A stretch of 12,155 bases of DNA from Asparagopsis taxiformis. Lineage: Eukaryota; Rhodophyta; Florideophyceae; Bonnemaisoniales; Bonnemaisoniaceae. Shown here one piece after another: positions 1 through 8,927 of the stretch (position 1 is its first letter; each line of letters opens with the position of its first letter). Where the stretch lies: assembly GCA_030407315.1 (NCBI GenBank), contig JALQPE010000270.1:1-12155 (forward strand), given 5' to 3'. The position numbers were made by a program, and so were the translations under genes. Below the pieces are notes generated by a model that was not told the origin of the DNA, did not search any database, and worked only from the letters and a program-made list of their open reading frames with translations.

Positions 1-937
1 GCGCGCAAGCTGTGACATCTTCGTCACGTGCACGTGCCCGAAATATACCATGACTTGATGAGCGGCGCGTTCGACAAGAACCGTCTACGCTCAATTTACA
101 CTGAAACCTACGCGCATTACAGTTAACGACGAGCACGTATGCACATTGAAGCTGGCTCGTGTCATCGCCTGATCCGCATAAGCGTTTTGCCAACGGATCC
201 CCAAGGATTCTGGTACACCACTCTAGCAGCAAACCGGTACGAACATTCAAGGTCACTTGTCCTATTCTTATCGGAATCGACTTTCCCGCTTGGTAAACAA
301 TTACACGTCTGCTTTCCCGACGAAAGGATATTCAGTGGCGATGGCGTTCCCAGTTTTGAATAGTGTTGGAGCAGTATATTGATCGTAATTACCATTCTGT
401 CACCCAAATCTTTTCAGCAGTGACTATCCTCTCCATATATATTGACAAAAGGTGACCGACAATCAATGTCGGACACAAACTTTGCACGAATCAACAAGAC
501 ACGTTTTCTTTGAACTGGGCTTTGCATCAATCCAGTAGGGATTTCTCTACCATACACATTTGTTTTGCGTCAGGTTTTTCAAGGTACGCATGGAAGTTAT
601 CGCTGATGTTCTGAAACCCGAAACCAGAGAGAAAGCATAATTTTTTCACATGTCGACTGGAATGAACGGAAATTTTTCATAGTTGGATGACATCGTTGCT
701 AGATTGTTTCAGATAACTTATGTTTCTTGTTGTCATGTGTATAGCTTCCATTTCTGTTTGCCTGCAGGTGACAGACTGAAAATTTACAGAAAACTTCTCA
801 GTCTTCTACACACACATACGTATCGAGTGTGTGGTGTGGTCAGGAGCGGATATCGATACTGCGGCTGTGGCCGACTCTGCAGCGTTAGAATGTGATTGTT
901 CAGCTTGGGCCTGAGGCGAAATTCACATTCCGCATAC
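1..937. other. No convincing gene; mixed-composition flank
   Basis: I see no coding region here that resembles a known family. Short reading frames exist on both strands (for example about 74 codons at 139-363 plus and 81 codons at 162-407 minus), but they overlap each other and show no domain or composition that separates them from chance. The first 40 bases hold a GTGAC/GTCAC hairpin (12-27) and the 12-bp palindrome CACGTGCACGTG (23-37 region), two abutting E-box-like CACGTG cores. The left end of the Gypsy LTR may reach further into this stretch than 938. Confidence 0.5.
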
Positions 938-1267
938 TGTAGTTAATCGTGGTTTGAGTTTTTGTTGAGGTGGTTTTTTCCTGCCTCCTTTACTGCTACT
1001 CTCTGCTACCTGCGTTTAAATACACTCGATATCTCCCTAGCTATGTTTTCTGTTTCATTGACTATGTCCAATTCCCAGCGATAAACAGCTTGCACCGCCA
1101 AAGTTTCCTAGTTGGCCAGTCAAAAAGAAAAGGTCTTCCATTAATTGGGTAGCATTTGGCAGCGCCAAACGGAGTCTTGAGAGGAAATACAGGAAAGATG
1201 ATAATGGGCATAATAGAAACCGAATTTGGGATATCCATTTGAATCGCATTATTTGGAATGCGTGACA
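938..1267 (-). repeat. Candidate 3' LTR of the Gypsy element
   Basis: On the minus strand the LTR would begin TGTCACG at 1267, one base after the polypurine tract, and could end AACTACA at 938, giving TGT...ACA termini. A TATTTAAA box (plus-strand 1014-1021) sits in a suitable place for the U3 promoter. The right border is well supported. The left border is a guess, because the 5' LTR is absent from the window and cannot be used for comparison, so the LTR may extend further left. Coding similarity ends at about 1300, consistent with this border. Confidence 0.45.
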
Positions 1268-1281
1268 GCCCTTTCTTTTTG
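1268..1281 (-). other. Polypurine tract of the Gypsy element
   Basis: On the minus strand a purine run AAAAAGAAAGGG lies one base before TGTCACG, the expected arrangement of the plus-strand primer directly upstream of a 3' LTR. Position, purine content and the adjacent TG all agree. Confidence 0.65.
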
Positions 1282-1786
1282 AAGAGCCACTAAGCATTTC
1301 GAGCAGCTCTGACCAGATCTTGGTCTGAAGGTCTAGAAACCTGTCCAGCAACACTGGAATATCCTCGCGCATGATGTCCATTGGCTCCCATGTCGGCTCC
1401 TCGTGGTCAAATCCACGCCACTTGCAGCAAATTTCATAGCGTCCAATTGCTTCGTTGAAGCGTAATCCTAGTATCTTAGTGACGGTTTCGTAGTGCGGGC
1501 TATTGTGGTCAATAGAATCCAATAATTCTGGAGTGACGTCCAGCGATGAATCAGCATTGAACTTGAGTCTATTGCAATGAATTGTGTGTAGTTTCTTTGA
1601 TATCATATCTTCCACCTCGTAGGTGTAATATGATAATACCCTTGTGATTCTCTGCGGCCCTGTCCATTTGACTCGCCACTTATCTCCATGTTGAGATACA
1701 ACCTTACCAACCAATACGAAATCCCCGACATCAAAGTTGACATCTTGTACATTGGTTTCTTCGTTGTGAGCTTTGATTGAACGTTC
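1268..1786 (-). pseudogene. Gypsy integrase C-terminus: GPY-type module and chromodomain
   Basis: C-terminal tail of the same pol frame. A GPY/F-like module is seen at about 1612-1700 (GDFVLVGKV upstream, then WRVKWTGPQRITRVLSYYTY). A short linker (VTPELLDSIDHN) leads to a chromodomain at about 1333-1495, with YEICCKWRGF...PTWEPMDIM. This carries the aromatic positions that in chromodomains cage methylated lysine on histone H3 tails. Chromodomains on Gypsy integrases are known to steer insertion to particular chromatin. There is no stop before the polypurine tract: the frame runs into the LTR and ends at a TGA at 1055-1057, so the true C-terminus is unclear. The upstream border here is the amber codon at 1787-1789. 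Confidence 0.85.
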
Positions 1787-2656
1787 CTATTTCTTGTTCT
1801 GCTTGCTGCAACACTTTGTGAAACTCCTCCAATGATTGTTGGAGTGACTGCACATTGCATATCTTCTGTGTTTTACGAAAGATATGCTCTTGGTTTTTGT
1901 AGCACGTGGCTTGAGCATCGTTCGCAATGGATTGTCTGCAGGAAGCTGTGTCATTATTGTTATCGGCGCAAGGTTAGCTAGTCCAGTGCGAGGTTTGTGG
2001 TTAATTATGCTTTGAACAAGTGGTAGCACAGATGGCCAATCCTTTTCGCGCATGCGAAACTCAGAAAGGAGAGCTCTCGTTGCCCTTAAGACTTGTTTGC
2101 ATATAGCCTCAACTGTTCCATTGGCTTGTGGAGTGTATGGAGTTGTAAAATGATGCTGCGCATGTAATGAACGGTTGAGTGCATTCATCAATGTATTTTT
2201 AAAATGCGGACCGCGATCTGAGTTCCATGACAGGACGACACCGAATGTTGTAAACCACTTGAGCAATGTTTGACATGTTGTCAGCGCATCAGCATTCTTG
2301 CAAGGTTCAAGCCAGCTGTACATGGAAGCGTCATCCATGACTATTAGCACGTAGCTGTAACCATCTTTGCTGTCCCCCATGTATAAAAACTCAAAATGAA
2401 TAAGCTCGTTCGGTTTGTCTGCATGTAGTGCATGCCCCATTGGCCTTGCTACCTTCTCTCCGACAATCGTGGATAAGCAATGCAAGCAAGAATTGCAGAA
2501 CGCCTTGATGTACGCCTCAATTGTATTCCATACACAGTAAGACTTGATTGCAAATGTAGTTGCAGCGACTCCGCGATGACCTCCACGACCGCAATGATCC
2601 ACAATGCATATGCGCATCTGCAATTGGATGGAATTAGAAAGTATCCAGATTGTCCC
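1787..2656 (-). pseudogene. Gypsy integrase, zinc-binding and catalytic core, inactive
   Basis: Retroelement integrase, which inserts the cDNA into the host genome. An HHCC-type zinc-binding region is visible: HCGRGGHRG followed about 25 residues later by CNSCLHC. The catalytic core follows. The usual first acidic residue, Asp in the HFDFL-type motif, is Glu here (HFEFLYMG, codon GAG at 2390-2392). The second Asp is in NSDRGPHF and the third acidic residue in NGTVE, 35 residues apart, as in D,D35E. The reading frame is continuous with the RNase H frame upstream (amber at 2657-2659) and the GPY/chromodomain frame downstream (amber at 1787-1789). Asp-to-Glu at the first catalytic position normally abolishes strand transfer in this superfamily, so even without the stops this enzyme would probably be dead. 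Family assignment is firm. Confidence 0.9.
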
Positions 2657-3126
2657 CTATTCAGAACGTATCAATCCATCTTTAAGACATCCCATGGGTT
2701 CCTGACCTTCGTCTAATGCCTCACGCTGCGTGGTGTAAATTTCCTCGTCACTGGGCCAGGTAAAATCAGGATCTAAGTCAGGCGCGACAGGTGCGCGAAA
2801 TAATGCAGAAAGTTGCACGGATTGACCTTCATGCAGGGGCTTACTGCCCCAGCGGGAGAGGAGGTCTGCCCAAACATTATCATCTCCAGCAACATGAGAA
2901 ATAGTGTAGCGAAAAGTAGAAAGTTTCAAAGCCCAACGCTCAACCTTGTTGGCTACATGCTTAGTGATGCCTGGTTTCGTCGAGTAGGGATCGAAAATAA
3001 ATGTGAGGTTCTTGTGATCTGTGAATATGTTGAATCCTCTTGGTCGCATGAGAAGGTAGTCTAGGCGTGTGACAGAAGACACAATGGCATATTCTTCTTT
3101 CTCAATTGTAGACCATCGGCTACTAG
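2657..3126 (-). pseudogene. Gypsy pol fragment: RNase H C-terminal part and linker
   Basis: This is the C-terminal part of a retroelement RNase H, which degrades the RNA strand of the RNA-DNA hybrid during reverse transcription. Reading leftward from about 3120 one sees RWSTIEKEEYAIV (the Glu-containing segment), then RLDYLLMRPRGF, TDHKNLTFIFDP with the conserved TDH, and HVAGDDNVWADLLSRW, matching the HxxGxxNxxADxLSR motif that carries the last catalytic Asp. A hydrophilic linker leads to the integrase. The start is missing: no GTG or ATG is meaningful, because similarity stops at about 3120-3130 where the neighbouring GC-rich sequence begins. The frame closes at an amber codon at 2657-2659, and the same frame continues straight into the integrase beyond it. 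Assignment is secure; function is lost. Confidence 0.88.
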
Positions 3127-3132
3127 TGTAGG
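3121..3132. other. Junction of Gypsy relic with GC-rich element
   Basis: Within about ten bases the minus-strand RNase H similarity ends and a GC-rich sequence beginning TGTAGG starts at 3127. The rest of pol (reverse transcriptase, protease) is not found on the other side of the GC-rich block, so this is not shown to be a clean nested insertion. It may be an insertion followed by deletion or rearrangement. Confidence 0.6.
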
Positions 3133-3746
3133 ACCAGCCGGGGTGGCGATCGCTAAGGGAGTTCTAGAATTGCAGCCGTGTCAGGGCGAGATGAACCGTA
3201 ACGCGCTGGTTGAACTTGCGTTCGCGCGTCGCTCGGTCGCGCTGGCGAACGGGTGGTACAACGGCGGAACGCGTAGGGAACGATCGCAACACGGGATTCG
3301 CGGGCCGGCGCAAGCCGTGATCTCAGGGTGAGATCACCGAGTAAACTCGAGCACAACGCGATCCACACAGGGGTCGTAAATCACTGGCCTAGTGGCGTGC
3401 GACGCAACGCGCGCTATCGCGGTGCGACCCGGTTCGACGATCGGTTTATGCGCAGCGCGCACGCGAACGTCGGCGATCGTGAGCAACCCGCACGCAACGT
3501 TGTAACGCAATCGGTCCTCGCGATTCGCTAAACGCTTAACTCGTAGCTACGAAGATGCTGACTGTTTATTGGTAAGGTGCGAAGTAGGACGACCATTAGT
3601 AGCTAACTACTCAGGACAGGTTGTCCTTACGTGGCCGGCCGGCGGCCGCTCGCTCGCACGCAAAAAGGGAAATATTTGGGAAAAAGACTTTCGTCATAAA
3701 AAACCCAAAAAGGGAAATAAAAGGGAAATTCGCAAAAAGCGCTACA
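3127..3746 (+). repeat. Candidate 5' LTR of a GC-rich element
   Basis: This block of about 620 bp begins TGTAG and ends CTACA, a perfect 5-bp terminal inverted pair with the canonical TG...CA ends. It is followed after two bases by TGGCGCC, which resembles a primer-binding site. It contains no plausible gene, only short overlapping frames. Its right part changes to an A-rich run with repeated AAAGGGAAA-like words (3660-3735). No second copy was found downstream, so the LTR call rests on termini and position alone. Confidence 0.4.
3317..3337. repeat. Perfect 9-bp hairpin inside candidate LTR
   Basis: GTGATCTCA, a GGG loop and TGAGATCAC form a perfect inverted repeat. It could fold in the transcript or bind a dimeric protein. 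It is not followed by a T run, so I do not call it a terminator. Confidence 0.6.
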
Positions 3747-3748
3747 CG

Positions 3749-3766
3749 TGGCGCCGGGCTCGCGGT
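3749..3766 (+). other. Possible tRNA primer-binding site
   Basis: TGGCGCCGGG starts two bases after the candidate LTR end. TGG is the complement of the tRNA CCA tail, and TGGCGCC is a known start for retroelement primer-binding sites. I tried to fit a whole tRNA 3' end to the following bases and it was off by one, so the tRNA is not identified. Confidence 0.3.
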
Positions 3767-4110
3767 TTCGCGGCAACGTACGCGCGCACGCGCTCGCATC
3801 CACGCTCCGTGACACGTAATCAAAACGCCACGCGTACGCTCGCTTACTAACTAACTAAGATAGATGCACGCGAATTCATCCCGACGCAATCGCAGCGAAC
3901 GCGCGCGCGTCGACGAAATAAATTGCGTCACATTCCCCCCGACTAACTTCGAAGCGCGTCCTCGCGCTTCATCTCTCATGCGCATCATCATCCTGTTCTT
4001 CCTCTGCTCTCTTCCTCCGTCTTCTCTCTGTTCCATCTTTCCTTCTCTCTGTTCCATTGTGCCATTCGCGCTCGCTTCCTCGTCTCCGTCGTGCGCGTGC
4101 TCGTTTACCG
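3767..4110 (+). other. Leader upstream of the gag-like frame, with a 21-bp direct repeat
   Basis: There is no gene I can support between the possible primer-binding site and the start at 4111. Position 3980-4100 is strongly pyrimidine-rich on the plus strand and contains two copies of a 16-base word (4021-4036 and 4042-4057) with a 21-base period. Such pyrimidine-rich leaders are common before retroelement and oomycete coding starts. Open frames in it exist on both strands because of the low-complexity composition. Confidence 0.45.
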
Positions 4111-5420
4111 ATGGCGCAAGACAACGATTCGCTTCCCGGCTGGCTCCGAGCCGGCGCACCTCCTGGCAACGAAACTGTGCCTACGCCCCATGCTTCTCCG
4201 TCCACTGCGCGCGTTCCGATTCCTTTTCCGTCGAGCCCCGAGAGCCCTTATTACATGTCCATGGCGCAGGCCTCCTCCTCAAACGCGGGTGCGCCGGCAT
4301 CGTCGAGCGCGCGCGCGGGTGACGGCGCTACGCTATCCGACGTTGTCGCGACCGTGGACGCTACCGTGACGCCAACTTCCGCGACCGGGGCTCGCTCGGG
4401 CACTTGCATCCTTCTTCGTTCTGTTCCTCCGCCTGCGTCGGTTTCGCTTCCTTCGGCCGCGCAGAGCGTTCCCGCTCCGGCGCCTCGCGTGCGATACGAC
4501 GATCCCGTGCCGTTTCGCTTCCTTCCTCGCACGCTCCCGACTTGGTCGGAGCTAAGTCGCCTTCTGTTTTATCCGCGCCGCTTCCTCTGGGACCGCATTG
4601 CCGACGTTAACCGGTACGCCGTGTTGCCTGGCCATCGAAACGCGCAGTCGGTGTGGGATGCGCGACGCGACGCTGCGCTTTGCGACCTGGCTGTGCCAAC
4701 GAACTTGCCTTGTGACGTGTATTTCTTGGAGGATGCGGCTGACGAGCGACTCGTGCGCCACTTGGCCAAACTTCGTACCATGCGCCGCGACGAGTTTGTT
4801 CACATTGACCCTTGGGCGGCAGCGCCCAGTGCCTGCTTCCTGTTAGACGGCGGCGTGCCGTGGAACGACGTCGAAAACGAAGGCGAGACCAGCGTGCCGT
4901 GGTTCCTGGAAGCGGCCATGCGGTCTGAATCGCGCCGTGAATTGCGTTTGCGTCAGTCGCGCGGCAACTTTGTTACGTATCGCGACGTCGAGTTTCGCGA
5001 ATTCCCGGAAGACCGCGTCGGTGCGTTCTTCTCGCGCTACGACGCGCGTGACTGGCCCGAGGCTCCCGAGTCGTTGTCAGTGCCGCTCCCTTGTGTTTTC
5101 CACTACGCGCCATCGGTATTGCTCGGTTTGAACGTCTCTGTGGAAACACGCTCGTATTTCTGGGCGATAGCCCTCAGCGAATGGGTCGTCATGGTCGCTG
5201 CTGCTTGGTTGCACGTTGCGTACGTCGAGCGGCGCATCTTGCGACTGAGCGACCAACTTATCGCGGGCATCGAACGTGTCGGCGCATCGGCGGTTGTACG
5301 CGGCGGCACGTATTCAACGGCGCACCTAGAAAGCCTCCTACGGGAGCACCGCTCTTGCGCGTGGGACGAGACTCCCGTCTTCGAAGTAGCGCCGGGCGTC
5401 GATCTCAGGGAGGGGCGGTC
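4111..5420 (+). pseudogene. Gag-like protein, N-terminal part (family not identified)
   Basis: A long plus-strand frame with strongly GC-biased codons. I start it at ATG 4111 (MAQDNDSLPG) rather than at 4057, because the upstream 18 codons are Arg-rich leader-like translation. About 130 residues are Ser/Ala/Pro/Thr-rich and look disordered. A more ordered, Arg- and aromatic-rich region follows (FRFLPRTLPTW, LLFYPRRFLWDRI, about 4510-4600), ending near a hydrophobic segment (about 5160-5230, FWAIALSEWVVMVAAAWLHV). No CCHC knuckle, protease or polymerase motif is seen. The open frame formally runs to 5637, but from about 5410 the sensible protein moves to another frame. Its place after an LTR-like block, and its partner coiled-coil frame, suggest a Gag-like structural protein of a non-autonomous retroelement. 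A single-copy host gene remains possible. Confidence 0.5.
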
Positions 5421-5516
5421 AATAGCTGCCTTGGAACGCAGAACGCGGCGCTGTCGATTGGTCGCATGGCGCGCTGGGCGTACATCGCCATACCGAAATT
5501 CCACACATCCTTCTGA
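5414..5516 (+). pseudogene. Linking segment of the gag-like frame, between two frameshifts
   Basis: In the third frame this short stretch reads protein-like sequence (LGTQNAALSIGRMARWAYIA) that fits neither neighbouring frame. Together the three frames make one ancestral coding region broken twice. The first shift lies near the G-runs at 5407-5418 and the second at about 5500-5515, just before the frame used downstream. Each shift moves the frame the same way, as expected for two single-base insertions or two two-base deletions. Sequencing or assembly error is an alternative. An intron is unlikely, because no donor, branch site and acceptor set is seen here. Confidence 0.45.
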
Positions 5517-6955
5517 AGTCCCCACGCAACCCGTCGCGCGATGCGTTCGCGAACTTAGAGGCGGGCGACGTCGTGACTATCGACTCCGTGTTATCGGCGT
5601 TATCTTCCAACGAATTACACGTCATGCGTGCGACTGACTCGCGAGAATACGCGCAGTACCTTGGCATGGCGGCGTTGTTAGCTATCGAGCGACGACGCTT
5701 CCGCGATGGTCGCTATTCGCTATTCTCCGAGGCTCCTCGCGCGCCGATTGACGTCACTCAGCTCGACGCGGCGCTGCGCGCGGAATACGTCAAGGTTTAT
5801 AACGAGTTACAAGCGCTGAAAAGCGCGAACCGGGCTTCAGACGATGCTACAGCGGCGGGCGAGGTTGTGGCGTCCGGGGGAGCTGGTCCGAGCACGGCAA
5901 TAGTCGTCGCAGAGGCGGGCGTATCGACGGACGAAGCGGCCGTTCGTGCGTTACGAAGACAGCTTTCCGCCGCCGAACGGGAGCGTGATGATGCCTTGTC
6001 GAATGCCGCGGCGTCCGAACGGGCTCGTGAAGAAGTGGCGTCGCGTCTGGAGTCGATCGAAAGGAGACGCGACGAGGCCCTGTCGCGAGTGACCGTGGTA
6101 GCTCAAGCTCGTGGCGACGCTCTGGCGCGCGTCGCAGAGGGAACCAAGATCCGCGCTGAGGCGTTAGCGTCGCAGCGTAAAGCCGAAAGGGCTCTTCAAG
6201 ATGCGCGCGCACATGACGAGGCGTTGGTGAGGAAGGCCGGCGAAGACGCGGCACGGCTGGATCATCTTCGTCACGAAGTTCGGGTTCTTCAAGAACGCAC
6301 GGCGGCGCATCAAGGCGAGGTCGACGGCAATCGGGCGATTATTACGGCGCTGCAAACTAAGTGCGAAGCTGCGACTGCGGCTCAAGAAACGGCGGAGCGT
6401 GCACTTGCAGCTGCCAATGCTAGCCTTGCCAACGAGCGTAAGCGGGACGAGGGGCGCGTCGCGGCTGTCCGTCGCGAATATCAAGCGCGCGAGAAGGAGA
6501 CGGTCCGCCAGATTCAAAACACTATCGAGCGCACGCATCGACTTGGCGCTACGCTGAGTGATATCATCGAATCGGTTCAGCGGTCGCCCGCCGTATCGGC
6601 TGAAGTGGTCGCATCTAACGGCGAGACGCAGTCGGTTAGCGGTTTACAAGAGGAGGCGATGCAGGATGAAACGGCGTCCGGAGCGACATCGACGGTGCGG
6701 GGCGTTGGAGTGGGTCGTGGCGGCGCGCGTCCAATGACTCGTTCTCGCGCTGCAGGGGCCACGTCGGCGCCTCCTAGTATCCCGCCTTCGCGCCTCGGGG
6801 TGCAAGTCGGGCGCGTCGTCCGGGTGTTGAATCCCGAGCGTCGACGCGGTCACCAAGCAGACACAGCCTCAAGCCGTGCTCGCGCGCGCAATGCGGTGGG
6901 AAGCACTTCCAGTCGTCGTACGCGCCGCGACGACGACGCGCATGCGAATCCGTAG
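5504..6955 (+). CDS. Gag-like protein, C-terminal part with long coiled coil
   Basis: Plus-strand frame that makes sense from about 5504 (LLKSPRNPSRDAFANLEAGD), before its first ATG at 5573, so it is the continuation of the preceding frame rather than a separate gene. Counting from that ATG (460 codons), residues 1-85 are mixed and contain GMAALLAIERRRFRDGRY. Residues 120-335 are an almost uninterrupted Ala/Glu/Arg-rich heptad-type coiled coil. Residues 340-460 are Gly/Ser/Arg-rich and basic, which could bind nucleic acid. There is no zinc knuckle. The frame ends at TAG 6953-6955, with AATAAA 45 bases later. Assembly into oligomers is inferred from the coiled coil. I recall similar Arg/Glu coiled-coil proteins in oomycete repeats but cannot name a family. 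Confidence 0.55.
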   Translation, partial: HILLKSPRNPSRDAFANLEAGDVVTIDSVLSALSSNELHVMRATDSREYAQYLGMAALLAIERRRFRDGRYSLFSEAPRAPIDVTQLDAALRAEYVKVYNELQALKSANRASDDATAAGEVVASGGAGPSTAIVVAEAGVSTDEAAVRALRRQLSAAERERDDALSNAAASERAREEVASRLESIERRRDEALSRVTVVAQARGDALARVAEGTKIRAEALASQRKAERALQDARAHDEALVRKAGEDAARLDHLRHEVRVLQERTAAHQGEVDGNRAIITALQTKCEAATAAQETAERALAAANASLANERKRDEGRVAAVRREYQAREKETVRQIQNTIERTHRLGATLSDIIESVQRSPAVSAEVVASNGETQSVSGLQEEAMQDETASGATSTVRGVGVGRGGARPMTRSRAAGATSAPPSIPPSRLGVQVGRVVRVLNPERRRGHQADTASSRARARNAVGSTSSRRTRRDDDAHANP

Positions 6956-7000
6956 TAGTTATCATCCGTACATTCCTCGCTGACGTTCCATGCTACCTCA

Positions 7001-7006
7001 AATAAA
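7001..7006 (+). terminator. Polyadenylation signal AATAAA
   Basis: AATAAA lies about 45 bases after the stop of the coiled-coil frame. It suits a transcript ending soon after the gag-like region, which would be unusual for an LTR element, where the signal normally lies in the 3' LTR. Confidence 0.4.
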
Positions 7007-8890
7007 CGTATCCTTGCCTTTCCTGTTCTAAGTCGCCTTTCCTTCTGGGTACACGCCTTGTAGCTTCGCGTTTGCCTCGGCGCACGGTCGAACATATGGG
7101 GCGGTTGCTGCGTCATAATGGGCTTTGGCCGTCGCGGCGTGCGCGTCCAACGTTTGAGGCCGTGTCTGCTGGGTGATCACGTCGGCGCTCGGGGGACACG
7201 CGGGCGACGACGTCCTACGGGCGCGTGCGAAGGTGTGGCGCGTATGCTGCAAAGTGTGAATGGGTGTACGGGGGTGAAAGAAGGGTTTGGGAGAGGACAG
7301 CGCGTCCGAGGGAACTTTGTCGGGGCGTATGCGCTTCGTCGGTTCGTCGTACGCAGCGTCCTTCGTCGGCGGTTAGTTCGCAGCGCATTCGTCCGACGCC
7401 ATGGCAGGCGTTCGTTTGCGTCGCGTATTGGTTCCTCGCTAACGTGGTCGCTCGTTTGCTCGCTTCGGATGGACGCGGGTCAGTCGTGGCGCACGCAACT
7501 ATCGCGTCTAAAACGGGGCGGCTGGTGTTATTAGGAGGCTTATGCGGGATTACATCTTCTAGGAGCCTCTCTCGTCCATTTCGTTTCCGCTGGAGAGGGG
7601 GAAGCGTGCACGTGGGTGCCGCTATATTCCCAGTGGAGACCCGCGTCCTTCCAGGGGGTTGCGTCTTTCCACCAAGCTCGCACGCCTCGCGGTAGTCGGC
7701 GTGTGTCGTCGCCCAATCAAAAGGCGACAGCAGGGGACGTTTCGTCACGGCGCGGGAGTAGGCTGGACGGCGGCGTAATGCGGCTGCCCCTTTTCCTAGT
7801 AATTTTCTAATGGGCAATTTCCGTGGGACGGCTACACTGTTGACCAGCCGGGCCAGTCCCCACGCTTGATTCCAGCGTCGTTCCCCGTTTTCGCGCGAAA
7901 ACTCATCGCTGATTCCAGCTCGCTCCACCATTCAGAGTCAATAGAACATCCGCTGGTAACCAGACTCGTACAGGTTTCATGAAGCGTTCTAGAGCCTGGG
8001 TGCGGTGAGTCGGTAGGCGCGCGGCGGATCGTCAACGAAAATAACACAGCGTAGGCGTAGAACTCTTGCGTGGCGCGGCGAGAAACGGCGTGCGTGGCAT
8101 TGCGAATTCCGAACGGGCGCGTGGCAGGTTGGGCGGGTTTGAGGCCCTTTCCTTCCTTCCAGTGAGGGTGACCGTTGCCGATGCTTCCGTGTCGAAGAGC
8201 ACCGGCTTTCGCATGGCGAACGAGCGGCGCGCTGGGCCAACTGCTGTGTCTCCCGCGACGTGCATTAACGTCTCTTGTGCGTTCTCCTTTTTCCTCGCGC
8301 AGTGCGGCCGCTAGGCTCGGGCGGCCTTACACGAAGGAGCGTCCATAGAGGCGGGTAAATGATGCGGGTGGCATAGGAGTCGCGTGTGCCCCTGTTGGGC
8401 GGTTGCGTGCGCGCTATTTGCAGCTTCGCCCGACGAACGGCGCCAGCTCACTCCGCGATTTGGCGGGCTCAGGCTAGCTGTGATTAGCATGACGCCCAAG
8501 CGGAACGCGGCGTGCTCGCTTGGCGTTGCGTGACGGTCAATTGCTTGGCGCCACGTTAACGGTTGCGCTTCCTGACGTCTTGCGCGTGCGCAATCGGTGG
8601 CGGTGGTAGCAGCGGGCCTTCTTGCGCGATACGGTTAACCGCGGACGCCCTCGGCGTTGACCGCAGCGTATCGATGATGTGTCGGTGCGTGTAGCTATCT
8701 ACGTATTCGGGCTTTCCGCGGGGCGTGGCCCACTTAGTCGGCGGTCGGCGTAGATGGCTGCCTTAGTTCGCGCGTCCGCCGAGCCCGGCGCAGTTCGGGA
8801 GTTAGTTACGTGGCGGGTGACGCTGCGTCTTCTTGTCCGCTAATCTCGCGCTCGCTCGGCAGGGCGGCGTTCGTCGCGGCGCTGCACTAC
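7007..8890. other. GC-rich stretch without a convincing gene
   Basis: About 1.9 kb with the same GC-rich composition as the gag-like region. Two long frames overlap on opposite strands (7215-7931 minus, 238 codons; 7225-7695 plus, 156 codons). Both are Arg-rich with no recognisable domain, which is expected by chance where stop codons are rare. No reverse transcriptase, integrase or RNase H motif is present on either strand. I searched by eye for a second copy of the 3127-3746 block and found only a short GACCAGCCGGG match at 7851. The stretch may be the non-coding internal part of a large non-autonomous element. It ends abruptly at about 8890. Confidence 0.5.
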
Positions 8891-8927
8891 GGTGTTGAAA
8901 AGGGGGCCTCAGACAGTACGGCGAGAC

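Larger units (their letters stand above)
938..3126 (-). mobile_element. Ty3/Gypsy chromodomain retrotransposon, 3' half, decayed
   Basis: On the minus strand the order is end of RNase H, integrase zinc-binding and catalytic domains, GPY-type module, chromodomain, polypurine tract, then a candidate 3' LTR. This is the 3' half of a chromodomain-type Ty3/Gypsy element. Protease, reverse transcriptase and gag should lie to the right of 3126, but recognisable pol ends there, against a GC-rich TGTAGG sequence. The reading frame is shared by all pol segments and is interrupted only by two UAG codons (2657-2659 and 1787-1789), so decay is by point mutation, not by frameshift. The copy cannot be autonomous because its 5' half is missing. 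Confidence 0.85.

Noticed and set aside
139..363. 74-codon plus-strand frame
   Set aside because: No domain, overlapped by an equally long minus-strand frame, and no supporting signals.
7847..7862. TGTTGACCAGCCGGG resembling the start of the 3127 block (TGTAGGACCAGCCGGGG), as a possible 3' LTR start
   Set aside because: The match is 11 bases only and nothing after it aligns with the 5' block, so it is compatible with chance.
7215..7931. 238-codon minus-strand open frame in the GC-rich stretch
   Set aside because: It overlaps a 156-codon plus-strand frame, has no recognisable domain, and long chance frames are expected where stop codons are rare. Kept only as part of the gene-free stretch.
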